Positions 25,732 to 33,868 of a stretch of DNA of 64,000 bases are shown here, piece by piece (positions within the stretch are counted from its first letter, which is position 1; each line of letters starts with the position of its first letter). The DNA comes from JBCAXA01 sp039183535 (lineage in GTDB: Bacteria; Pseudomonadota; Gammaproteobacteria; Steroidobacterales; Woeseiaceae): contig JBCDBO010000003.1 in assembly GCA_039183535.1 (NCBI GenBank), positions 1 through 64,000 on the forward strand, in the 5' to 3' direction. Position numbers and translations under genes: made by a program. The notes beneath the pieces were generated by a model. It was not told the DNA's origin. It searched no databases and worked only from the letters and a program-made list of their open reading frames with translations.

Positions 25732-26406
25732 ATGAACCGACACGATGTTGTTCACGACAACTGGGTCGAGCGTTACCTGCTCGGGCAGCTGAGCGATGAC
25801 GAACAGAGCGAATTCGAGCAGTTCTTCTTTACTTGCGCGGAAACGCAGGAAGACATTGAAACGACCCAGAAGCTGATCGACGGCTTCGGCGGCAACGCTA
25901 TTGCAGCACTGGCTAAGAAACACAAGGTTGAGGTCGATACCGGACCTAACACGACCGCCGCGTCAGTGCAGCGTTGGAATTTGCCAGCTCTAGCAGCGTC
26001 GGTCGTCGCAGCGGTGAGCTTGTCGGTTGCGTTCATCGGTTGGCAATCAAAAGGACCATCGACCCCAACGCAAGTCGCCAGCATCAATGTGCCGATCGTT
26101 AGTCTCGGCATTACCCGCAGCGTTGCGGCAGCGCAATTGGTCGAGTTACCGGCCACACCGGTACAGATGGTGTTTTCACTCGATTTGGGCGGCGAGCTCA
26201 ATGAGCACTTCGCGCTGCAACTGAAAAACAGCGATGGCGATATCGTCTGGCAGGCGACGCCACTAATCGCCGATCAGTACGGCTCGGTTACGTTCTCGCT
26301 ACCGCCGGGTCTGCTGGCCGTCGGCAACTTTGAGTTTGTCGCCGAACCGGTTAATAGCAGCGGACGCCTGCGCATACCTGTCTTGATTGCTAGCAGCGAC
26401 GGCTAG
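25732..26406 (+). CDS. Membrane anti-sigma factor with incomplete zinc-site motif
   Basis: 224 residues. The N-terminal part resembles the cytoplasmic anti-sigma domain (ERYLLGQLSDDEQSEFEQFFFTC), but the usual H-x3-C-x2-C is reduced to one cysteine (TCAETQED), so zinc binding is doubtful. One membrane helix (about residues 83-102, PALAASVVAAVSLSVAFIGW) leads to a beta-rich periplasmic domain (MVFSLDLGG, FALQLKNSDGDIVWQA, GSVTFSLPPGLL). It directly follows the ECF sigma gene and should hold that factor at the membrane until a periplasmic signal releases it. The CHAT protease with a signal peptide could supply that signal; not shown by sequence. Confidence 0.82.
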   Translation: MNRHDVVHDNWVERYLLGQLSDDEQSEFEQFFFTCAETQEDIETTQKLIDGFGGNAIAALAKKHKVEVDTGPNTTAASVQRWNLPALAASVVAAVSLSVAFIGWQSKGPSTPTQVASINVPIVSLGITRSVAAAQLVELPATPVQMVFSLDLGGELNEHFALQLKNSDGDIVWQATPLIADQYGSVTFSLPPGLLAVGNFEFVAEPVNSSGRLRIPVLIASSDG

Positions 26407-26456
26407 CGAGCAAACCGCAAGCTGCTAGACTCCGATGCTACGCCGTCGGAGCTTTC

Positions 26457-28232
26457 ATGGATCAACTCGAACAAGTCGTTATCTATATCGGTGCGGCGGT
26501 CATCGCGGTGCCGATTGCCAAACGTTTGGGGCTCGGCTCGGTACTCGGCTACCTGAGCGCCGGTATTATCATCGGACCGGCAGCACTCGGGCTGATCAGT
26601 GACGTCGACTACGTGCTGCATTTTGCCGAGCTGGGCGTCGTCTTCCTGCTGTTTATTATCGGGCTGGAGTTAAAACCAGCGCGCCTGTGGGTTTTGCGCC
26701 GGCCGGTCTTCGGCCTCGGTACGGCGCAGGTCATGACCTGCGGCATCGTTCTCGGCTTTATCGCGTGGCTGAACGGACTCGACACGAATGCCGCGTTAGT
26801 CGTTGGGTTCGGTTTGGCGTTGTCATCGACGGCGTTCGTTTTGCAATTGCTCGGCGAGCAAAAACAACTCAATACCGACCACGGCCGCAACGCGTTCGCG
26901 ATTTTGCTGTTCCAGGATTTGGCGGTTATCCCACTAATCGCCTTGGTACCGTTACTGGCAACGTCTGACAGCGGCGGCATCGACCCCGGCCAACTCGCCA
27001 TTACCGTCGCCTGCATCGTCGCGCTGGTCGCCGGCGCACGTTATTTGTTGCGACCGATCCTGCGGCTGGTCGCCAATTCCGGGATAGCAGAGCTGTTTAC
27101 AGCAACGGCACTGCTAATCGTGATCGGCGCCGCCGTCCTAATGGAGAAGGCGCATTTATCGATGGGCCTCGGTGCGTTTATTGCCGGTATGTTGCTTGCT
27201 GAGTCCGAGTACCGCCACGAGCTTGAGTCGAATATCGAGCCATTCAAAGGCTTGTTGCTCGGTCTGTTCTTCATCGCTGTCGGCATGTCCGTCGATCTAT
27301 CATTGATCGCCTCAAGGCCGATCGATGTGTTCGGCTTTACCGTCTTACTTATCTTGACGAAAGCGATATGTATCTTCGTGCTCGCCAAGACTTTTTCATT
27401 GGCGGGTACCGTCTCGACGGCCTTGGCCATTGTTCTATCGCAAGGCGGCGAATTTGCGTTCGTTCTATTCACGTTGGCGCGCGACGTTGGAGTCATTGAT
27501 AACGACACGATCGACCTACTGATCGTTGTGGTCACATTGTCGATGGCGACAACCCCGCTGTTGTTCCTCGCAAACGAGCGGCTTAAGTCTTGGCGCGACG
27601 CGCGCCAGCCCGAAGCGCCATACGATCAGATCGAACGTGAGGCCCAGCCGGTCGTCATCGCAAGCTTCGGGCGTTTCGGCCAGATCGTCGGCCGCATTCT
27701 GCGCTCGCGCGGCATTCCGTTCACCGCGCTGGAAGCGAGCGCCTCGCAGGTTGAGGTCGTACGCCGCTTCGGTAACAAGGTCTATTACGGCGACGCGGCC
27801 CGCATCGAACTGTTACGCGCCGCTGGCATCGATGAGGCCCGCTTCTTCGTACTCGCTATCGAAGATATCGAACAATCACTGCGAACCGCGCGAACCGTTC
27901 GTCATTACTGCCCACAACTGCCGATACTCGCGCGTGCTCGTAATCGATTGCATGCCCACTCCTTAATGGACCTCGGCATCGAGCATATCTACCGCGATAC
28001 GTTTCACTCAAGCTTGGCAATGACCCAATCATTGCTGACGTTGCTGGGCACCGACGCCGCAACATCGAAAAGCGTCGTTAATACCTTTGCCGATTACGAC
28101 GAACGCTTGCTACATCGCCAACATGCATTTCGCCAGGACGAACATCAGTACATGCAAAGCGTCCAAGAAGCGGCCGCCGAACTTGAAACCTTGCTAAACG
28201 CCGACCGTAAGCACGATAAGTCCGAATCATGA
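26457..28232 (+). CDS. KefB/KefC-type monovalent cation:proton antiporter
   Basis: 591 residues. The N-terminal 380 form the CPA2 antiporter domain with about 12 membrane helices (LGYLSAGIIIGPAALGL, FELGVVFLLFIIGLELK-like segment, FQDLAVIPLIALVP). The cytoplasmic C-terminus is a TrkA-N domain with nucleotide loop VIASFGRFGQIVGRILRSRG. It exchanges K+ for H+ and is gated by nucleotides or, in E. coli, by glutathione adducts. GGAG precedes the ATG by six bases. No ancillary quinone oxidoreductase (KefF/KefG) is adjacent. The end overlaps the convergent creD gene by six bases. Confidence 0.92.
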   Translation: MDQLEQVVIYIGAAVIAVPIAKRLGLGSVLGYLSAGIIIGPAALGLISDVDYVLHFAELGVVFLLFIIGLELKPARLWVLRRPVFGLGTAQVMTCGIVLGFIAWLNGLDTNAALVVGFGLALSSTAFVLQLLGEQKQLNTDHGRNAFAILLFQDLAVIPLIALVPLLATSDSGGIDPGQLAITVACIVALVAGARYLLRPILRLVANSGIAELFTATALLIVIGAAVLMEKAHLSMGLGAFIAGMLLAESEYRHELESNIEPFKGLLLGLFFIAVGMSVDLSLIASRPIDVFGFTVLLILTKAICIFVLAKTFSLAGTVSTALAIVLSQGGEFAFVLFTLARDVGVIDNDTIDLLIVVVTLSMATTPLLFLANERLKSWRDARQPEAPYDQIEREAQPVVIASFGRFGQIVGRILRSRGIPFTALEASASQVEVVRRFGNKVYYGDAARIELLRAAGIDEARFFVLAIEDIEQSLRTARTVRHYCPQLPILARARNRLHAHSLMDLGIEHIYRDTFHSSLAMTQSLLTLLGTDAATSKSVVNTFADYDERLLHRQHAFRQDEHQYMQSVQEAAAELETLLNADRKHDKSES

Positions 28233-29555
28233 GCGGGTATCAAATCGGCGCCAATCAACGCGCCGGGTTGCCACCATAACGAGCGCCAGTAGACCGAACA
28301 CAAGCAGTGATCCGGCCAGTAGCGCATGATCTTCGCTGCGCAAAATGCCAAACAGTGTGGCGTTCAGCAGTAAATGAACGGCACCAAAAACACTCGCGAT
28401 CGCGCGACCAACGCTCGGGACCAAGTAATACGCAGCCAGCAACGCGCAGGCGATGGCACCAATGCCATATGCGGCCGTAAACCCAATGTGTTCGGCCAAT
28501 GACAACAATAACAAGTAAAAAACCAGCAGTGTCGCACCGACCAGCGTATAGCTAATCGTGTGCAGTCGCTTATTCGCGAGCGTCTCCATCAAGAAGAACG
28601 CGACAAACGTCGCCAAGATCAGTAGCAGCGCGTACTTGGTCGCTCGACTCGCTTGCAAGTAGATATCGACGGGATCCGTCAGCCGTACGCGAAGCGTTTC
28701 GTCGTTTAGGGACGCACAAACCAACGAGTCACAGCCTTGCAAAATCGCAGCAGCGGAAGTCGCAAATCGCGAAATCTGCCATGTCGCGGTAAATCCATCT
28801 GCGTCGATGTCACGTTGATCGGGGAGGAAGCGGCCGAAAAAGCTGGGGTGTGGCCATTCGGACGCAATCGTATAGCGACCGTCCGCAGCGAGCGGGACGA
28901 CACCGATATCGCTCGATCCACGTAGATCCAGATCGACATCGATGACGAGTTCAGTCGCGAGCGCCTCGATATCAAACGTGCCACTGACGATTTGACTCAG
29001 TCCGCTCGCCAAGCTGCCAGGTTTTGCGTCAAGATCTATGCCGTTGACCTTCAATGCCGGCACAGAGACAAGGCCGCGTGAATCGGTAACGGCAATCGCG
29101 AGCTCAGCCGCCTGCCAACGATTGAAGTCGTCGATCGATGCAGCGAGTTTTTCCAGGCTCCCAGCGGCGATTTGCGCCGTAATAACATGCCTTGACGTGT
29201 ACACCGGCACGGCATGGATACCGTATGCCCGCAGCTCCGTCGGTACATCGATATGCCAGTCGACACTCGTCGCCGGTAAATGGGTATGGGCCGGCTCGGT
29301 CTGCGTTTCCATGACGTGGCGACGCTCATCTTCTAACCAGACCTTGCGCTCGACGTTGCGCAGGTAGCTCAGGACGACGACCGGTCCGCTGATGACCTGA
29401 CTGCCACTCCATTGGGCAGCGATTTTCCCGGCGACCTCGCTTCGGTAGTAAGCACGCTCATCGATAATCGACCGAATCGATGACAACGGAATGAGCAATA
29501 AAATGAAGACGAGCCCGGTGGCTAAGCCTTTCGACAACAACGGATTGATTGACAC
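28227..29555 (-). CDS. creD: CreD inner-membrane protein
   Basis: 442 residues. A first membrane span near the N-terminus (LATGLVFILLLIPLSSIRSII) is followed by a large periplasmic region (about 40-290) and several helices in the C-terminal third (ATFVAFFLMETLANK, TLLVFYLLLLSLAEHIGF). This is the pattern of the CreD family, tied in Enterobacteria to the CreBC system and to colicin and beta-lactam response; its mechanism is not known. The start is GTG 29555, with AGGGGAG about eight bases upstream. No creB or creC is nearby, so it is probably controlled otherwise here. Confidence 0.9.
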   Translation of the reverse strand: MSINPLLSKGLATGLVFILLLIPLSSIRSIIDERAYYRSEVAGKIAAQWSGSQVISGPVVVLSYLRNVERKVWLEDERRHVMETQTEPAHTHLPATSVDWHIDVPTELRAYGIHAVPVYTSRHVITAQIAAGSLEKLAASIDDFNRWQAAELAIAVTDSRGLVSVPALKVNGIDLDAKPGSLASGLSQIVSGTFDIEALATELVIDVDLDLRGSSDIGVVPLAADGRYTIASEWPHPSFFGRFLPDQRDIDADGFTATWQISRFATSAAAILQGCDSLVCASLNDETLRVRLTDPVDIYLQASRATKYALLLILATFVAFFLMETLANKRLHTISYTLVGATLLVFYLLLLSLAEHIGFTAAYGIGAIACALLAAYYLVPSVGRAIASVFGAVHLLLNATLFGILRSEDHALLAGSLLVFGLLALVMVATRRVDWRRFDTRS

Positions 29556-29653
29556 GAAACTAACTCCCCTGGCAGAGGCGTTCGAGTTTCAAGCGTCGAT
29601 ATGGAATTAGGCGGGACGAATAAAGGCGAATTGTGGCAGCCGGACAGGTTTAC

Positions 29654-29812
29654 TTAGTCGTCGTCTTGCCACTCACGGAGCTTCGAGTGGTCGACCCGTT
29701 TCCACTGCTCCTCGCTTTGCTTCTGCAGACGCCGCAGGCGCATGCCAGTGTAGATAACGACGGCCGCGATAAACGCGATCAGTAACCAAACAGCATCGGG
29801 CATCGGTACCAT
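29654..29812 (-). CDS. Small single-span membrane protein, 52 aa
   Basis: 52 residues: MVPMPDAVWL leads directly into one membrane helix (about 7-22, AVWLLIAFIAAVVIYT), followed by a basic then mixed tail (GMRLRRLQKQSEEQWKRV) and an acidic end (WQDDD). GGAG lies seven bases before the ATG. It is 11 bases downstream of the 478-aa coiled-coil gene and closes an operon of four unknown genes on the minus strand. The short charged helix after the span could bind one of the coiled-coil partners. Confidence 0.7.
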   Translation of the reverse strand: MVPMPDAVWLLIAFIAAVVIYTGMRLRRLQKQSEEQWKRVDHSKLREWQDDD

Positions 29813-29823
29813 ATCGCCTCTCC

Positions 29824-31260
29824 TTAAAAGCCGCCTTTGGTGCGAAAGCCGCCACCGCTTGGCATCCGCGGAAACTTAAATCCGCCACCACCGCCCATTC
29901 CACGTGGGACCCGAACCGAGCGCGGCATTCGTGGCAAGCGGACACCGCCGATATTACCGCCCGACGACGAGCGGAAGCGTGGCCGAAAACGTTGCGAATG
30001 GCGGATAACTCGCCAAAGGCGATCGCCGCTGATCAAGCCACTCATGAATTCCGTGAGCATGAGCTCAGCCTTGCCGCGATCATCGATGATGCTATCGGCG
30101 GAGTCGTAACGCTTGCGTTTGTATTGGCTGCGTACCGCCGACAACTCGTTCAAGCGGCTCATCCGCCGGCCGTGAATTTCTTGCTTGTCGACAAGGTGCT
30201 GCTCGAGGTTACCAATATCGTCGCGGACGGTACTTAGCTCTCTAACCATACGGTCATCGCTGTCGGTCGGGGTCGCCGCCGCCTCATGACGAAGCGCTGG
30301 AATGGGGTCCGCTTTAAAGCTGGTAATCAATGCCTGCATCGCATCGACAAAATAACGATCTTTACCATTGGCAAACTGCTCGCGCTGGGCCAATAGCTCG
30401 GCGTAACGTTTTTCAGCCGTCTCGATACGGTCATCGATGTCGACTGCCGCGGCGGTTGCAGTGGCTACTGCATGCTCGAGTGTATCAGCGCCGGCGGCAA
30501 CCTCCGCTTGGCGTTCGAATTCAGCCAACTCGGCGAGCGATTCCGCGGTTTGCTCTTCCAGCCGGTCGGTGTGCCGGCGTAAACGCAACGGGATCTCAGT
30601 CAGCGAGTGGTAGTTACGCCGCGCTTTTTCGAAACCGATATGCCGTGCCATCAACCGATCGACGAGGCGCGTTATCGGCCAAGCTCGATACGCCGACGTA
30701 CCGTAACCTCGCTCCCATAGGTAAACGAACAAGGAATCGGCCTCGTACGGCTTGCCTTTCTCGCGCCGGTCTTTTTCGGCACGGGCGGTTTTCTCCTCGG
30801 CATGCGCAGCCTGGTCGATCAATGCCTGGCTGCGCTCGCGCAGTGCCACAAATGTCTGCTCGCGCTCAAGCGACTGGCTAACCTCGTCGAGCTTACTCGC
30901 CAGTGCATCTTCTGCGGCAATGACGGCATCGGCCGCTGTCGCTCGGTCGGCGTCCAGAGTGCTCAAACCCGCTTGCTCTTGGTCGAGCGACTGATCGAGA
31001 ACCGCCAGTGCGCTGTCGCGTTGTTCCAAAAGATGCTGTGCTTGGCGCTCGGCCGTATTGAGATCGTCGATGGTTGCCGCATCGCCGAGCTCGGCCAAGC
31101 GCAATCGCGCAAGTCCTTGGTAGGCTTCCGATTCACGTTGCCGCAGCGAGGCCATAGAGCGCGTAATGCTCTGCAGCTCCGAGTCAAGCTCGCGGTAATC
31201 GCGTCGCAACCGGTCAATGCTGCGGTCGAGCGAATCAAGAAAGCGCCGACCACTAGCCAT
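29824..31260 (-). CDS. Coiled-coil protein with Gly/Arg/Phe/Pro-rich C-terminal tail
   Basis: 478 residues of unknown family. Nearly all of the first 400 are heptad-rich helix (SLDRSIDRLRRDYRELDSEL, ALAVLDQSLDQEQAGL, ADTLEHAVATATAAAVDIDD). Around residues 165-200 a less helical insert reads GKPYEADSLFVYLWERGYG. The last 55 residues are low-complexity and basic, with repeated RLPRMP / FKFPRMP units between glycine runs (GMGGGGG), ending RTKGGF. No signal peptide or membrane span. Upstream, 12 bases away, is the membrane-anchored coiled-coil gene. The tail could drive assembly or nucleic-acid or membrane binding; this is inference. Confidence 0.75.
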   Translation of the reverse strand: MASGRRFLDSLDRSIDRLRRDYRELDSELQSITRSMASLRQRESEAYQGLARLRLAELGDAATIDDLNTAERQAQHLLEQRDSALAVLDQSLDQEQAGLSTLDADRATAADAVIAAEDALASKLDEVSQSLEREQTFVALRERSQALIDQAAHAEEKTARAEKDRREKGKPYEADSLFVYLWERGYGTSAYRAWPITRLVDRLMARHIGFEKARRNYHSLTEIPLRLRRHTDRLEEQTAESLAELAEFERQAEVAAGADTLEHAVATATAAAVDIDDRIETAEKRYAELLAQREQFANGKDRYFVDAMQALITSFKADPIPALRHEAAATPTDSDDRMVRELSTVRDDIGNLEQHLVDKQEIHGRRMSRLNELSAVRSQYKRKRYDSADSIIDDRGKAELMLTEFMSGLISGDRLWRVIRHSQRFRPRFRSSSGGNIGGVRLPRMPRSVRVPRGMGGGGGFKFPRMPSGGGFRTKGGF

Positions 31261-31272
31261 GACGACACCCCG

Positions 31273-32559
31273 TTACCATGCGTGGATCATCCCGCCCTCA
31301 ACAGGGATCCGGTAATTTGGTTCCAAATAACCGCGGCGTTTGTCGCCAATGACTCGGCCTTGGATGATGCCGTCATCGGCTTTGTCGGCGCGGATGCGCT
31401 CGAAAACCGGGGCGCTTACCCGCACACCCCAGCTCGTGACGGTGCGTACGGCACCATCTTCCTCGGAGCGGATAGCAACCGCTTGTGCACGGCCATCGCG
31501 GTCGAGCGCCTCAACGATCAAGTAGTAGTTATCGGCACTAAAATTCGACTCAGGCGCGCGAATGACCCCCGAACGCTCGCCAGGCCGGGATACAACGGAA
31601 ATTTCGTAGTTTGCCCGCAGCTCATCGGCCATGGCGCGAAGCTCCGCCGTCGCCGCCTCTGCGCCGCTCGGGTCGCCATCGCGAAGTGCCGTTATGCCGT
31701 TCCTGTAGATGGCATCGATATCCGCGTCGACACTATCGGGTACCGCCAATTGCTTCGCATCATCACGCAGCGATGCCAACGTGACCGGTAATTGGCGTAA
31801 CGAGGCGAGCGTCGCGATGCCCGCTTCCGCACGGACGAGATGCTGTTTGGCGCGTGCGAGTAGGTTCTCACGCTGCTGCAGCGCCGCTGCCACAACGGCA
31901 CGGCGAGGGTCGCCGGGCGCGCGCAGGCGTTCGCCTAGTGCGACGGCCGATGCCTCGGTCAACGACTGTGCAGCATCGGCCAAGCGGCTTTCCGTGCTCG
32001 CAATGGCCATATCGAATGCCGCTGCAACGTTGGCACCCGGTCGATCGTTGCGCTCATTGTCAAGCCGGTCCCGTAGCGTTACGCGACGCTGGTCGAGCGT
32101 TCGAATATCGACCGACGCCGTCGCGATGCCGGTATTAAGCGACTCAATAACGGCCAATTCGGCACGTTGTTGCGGCACCTCAACGAAGCCGTAGTAGCCG
32201 CCGCCGACCAATGCGCCTACCGCCGCAAAAATCCCGAGTCCACGCCCTATACGGCCACGGCGCACCCAGGCCGTAAACAGCCGTGTGCGCAGCCCCGGCG
32301 GTGGTGGATCGTATTGAAACTCCCGTTCTTTAAGCGCTTTAACGCCAGCCGCTAAAGTCGCATCGGACACCTCAATGCCCTGCGCTTCATAGGCGCCTCG
32401 GACCCGCTCGAGCAGCACACGTTCGCGTTCGTCGGCGTTAAGCGCACGCGCGACTAGCGCCTCTTCGTGTCGCAACGAATCGACGACGTCCATGGCCAGC
32501 ATAACGTCAGTCAGACGAACATCGCTGTCCGCCGTCGCTGTCTCGCGCGCCGCGCTCAC
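31273..32559 (-). CDS. Membrane-anchored coiled-coil protein, possibly DUF6384 family
   Basis: 428 residues. A conserved-looking cytoplasmic N-terminus (VRLTDVMLAMDVVDSLRHEE, then DPPPPGLRTRLF) leads to one membrane helix (about 107-125, LGIFAAVGALVGGGYYGFVE). A long helical stretch (130-310) with coiled-coil periodicity follows, and a C-terminal domain of about 100 residues (NYYLIVEALDRDGRAQAVAI, VRTVTSWGVRVSA) is beta-rich. The N-terminal block reminds me of DUF6384, but I cannot confirm it. It lies six bases from its upstream partner and 12 from its downstream one, so cotranscription is almost certain. Function unknown. Confidence 0.72.
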   Translation of the reverse strand: MSAARETATADSDVRLTDVMLAMDVVDSLRHEEALVARALNADERERVLLERVRGAYEAQGIEVSDATLAAGVKALKEREFQYDPPPPGLRTRLFTAWVRRGRIGRGLGIFAAVGALVGGGYYGFVEVPQQRAELAVIESLNTGIATASVDIRTLDQRRVTLRDRLDNERNDRPGANVAAAFDMAIASTESRLADAAQSLTEASAVALGERLRAPGDPRRAVVAAALQQRENLLARAKQHLVRAEAGIATLASLRQLPVTLASLRDDAKQLAVPDSVDADIDAIYRNGITALRDGDPSGAEAATAELRAMADELRANYEISVVSRPGERSGVIRAPESNFSADNYYLIVEALDRDGRAQAVAIRSEEDGAVRTVTSWGVRVSAPVFERIRADKADDGIIQGRVIGDKRRGYLEPNYRIPVEGGMIHAW

Positions 32560-32565
32560 TGGCAG

Positions 32566-33765
32566 CTACGCGTCGTTGGTGGGCTCGGTGCTGTCGAGAA
32601 CGAGCCCATGGCCTTCGCGCGCTAGGGCCGCCAGCCGCTGCTTGCCGTCTTCAACCGCGCGTCGGACGTCATCGGCGTTACGGGTTGCCGACTCGCGCAT
32701 CTCAGCGATGAGCTGAATCGAGCGCTCTTGGAAATTAACGACCGAGTCAACCAGCGCTTTGACGGCATCGGCACGAATGGTCGCGCCGTAACCTTGGCGG
32801 ATCGCCTCCTCCTGGACCTTGCCACCCACTTCGGCCAAGACCTCGAGACTTTTACTCACCCCTTCCTTCATCGCTTCTAGCGTTTTTGAGCTCTCGTGCA
32901 ATCCGGTCAGACCGGTAAACGTTGCGGCCAATGCCGTGAACACGGTCTCATTGGTGCCGAAGAACGAGACTGCTTGCGAGTACACGCGCTCTTTCGCCGT
33001 CGTTGTTTGCAGCAAGCGCGCCATGACCGTCTCGCTCGTGTTGTAAGAAATGGTGAGATTGTCGGCGAGGTCTTTCGCGATCTGGTAGCGCTTGTCGGTT
33101 TGTTGCAATTTGCGCAGCTCCGCATCGCGGCTGAGTTCGAGACGCGCCATCACTTCACGATCGTCGTTGGTATTGGCCGCAATCGCGTCGCTGGCGCTCG
33201 CTAGTGCGGCTTTCTGCGTATCTAACTGCGCCTCGGCTTCTTTCAGGACCTGAATCGCTAAGACCTCCGACTCTTTTAACGCACCGCGGAAGTCGCGGTA
33301 GGCATTAAGAATCGTCTGCTCGCGATCAATCTGATCACGGGAATCGGCAGCGACTTCAAGATAGGTTTCTTTGATGTCTTGGAACCGCGCGGGAATGTCG
33401 CCGCGCGACACCTTCATCCATACGTTTTGCGCGCGTTCCCAGATGTCGAGTTTGCCATCGTCCAACTGCTCGACCATCGAGCGCGCGTCGTCGCGGATAC
33501 TGTCGAAGCTCGACGTAATTTTCTCGTAGCGCTCACCGATTCGCATCGCTTCGATTTGCTCACGAACGACTTCGTTAAAAAGCGATGCCTGGCTCAACGT
33601 GCGCGCGATCGCCAACGTTTTCTCCGGCGCCAAGTGAGAGATCTGCTCGATCAGACTAACGACGGGCGCCTCATCGATCGTTTCCGGAACGAGTCCCAGC
33701 TCGCGTAGCTTACCCATCGCACGGTCAAGGTATTTCTGCGGTGAAATCAGGTCAGTGTCGGCCAT
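32566..33765 (-). CDS. Long helical coiled-coil protein heading an unknown operon
   Basis: 399 residues, almost all helix, no membrane span or signal peptide. It begins ADTLISP-like (MADTDLISPQKYLDRAMGKL) and contains extended heptads (ALKESEVLAIQVLKEAEAQL, DREVMARLELSRDAELRKLQ). A glycine-punctuated segment follows near 270-300 (AATFTGLTGLHESSKTLEA). The organisation resembles helical membrane-stress proteins such as PspA or TelA-like proteins, but no diagnostic motif is present, so this is only a comparison of form. First gene of four. Promoter: TATACT lies about 30 bases ahead. The divergent neighbour encodes an ABC ATPase. Confidence 0.72.
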   Translation of the reverse strand: MADTDLISPQKYLDRAMGKLRELGLVPETIDEAPVVSLIEQISHLAPEKTLAIARTLSQASLFNEVVREQIEAMRIGERYEKITSSFDSIRDDARSMVEQLDDGKLDIWERAQNVWMKVSRGDIPARFQDIKETYLEVAADSRDQIDREQTILNAYRDFRGALKESEVLAIQVLKEAEAQLDTQKAALASASDAIAANTNDDREVMARLELSRDAELRKLQQTDKRYQIAKDLADNLTISYNTSETVMARLLQTTTAKERVYSQAVSFFGTNETVFTALAATFTGLTGLHESSKTLEAMKEGVSKSLEVLAEVGGKVQEEAIRQGYGATIRADAVKALVDSVVNFQERSIQLIAEMRESATRNADDVRRAVEDGKQRLAALAREGHGLVLDSTEPTNDA

Positions 33766-33792
33766 TGTCAGGCTCCGTCATTGTTGTGCCAC

Positions 33793-33804
33793 GAGTATAC
33801 CGAA
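33793..33804 (-). promoter_or_regulatory. Probable -10 region of the coiled-coil operon
   Basis: Reading leftwards the sequence is TTCGGTATACTC, identical to the 12 bases ahead of cysB, with TATACT as -10. It ends 27 bases before the ATG at 33765. No clear -35. Confidence 0.35.
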
Positions 33805-33868
33805 TAGACTCGCCGCAAACGGCTATGGTCACAAGCGTAGCGGCGCTACCAATGCGAGAGGAGCAGGC

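Noticed and set aside
30802..31791. A 329-codon frame on the plus strand across two coiled-coil genes
   Set aside because: It overlaps two well-formed genes in the opposite strand with tight operon spacing; its peptide has no recognisable domain.
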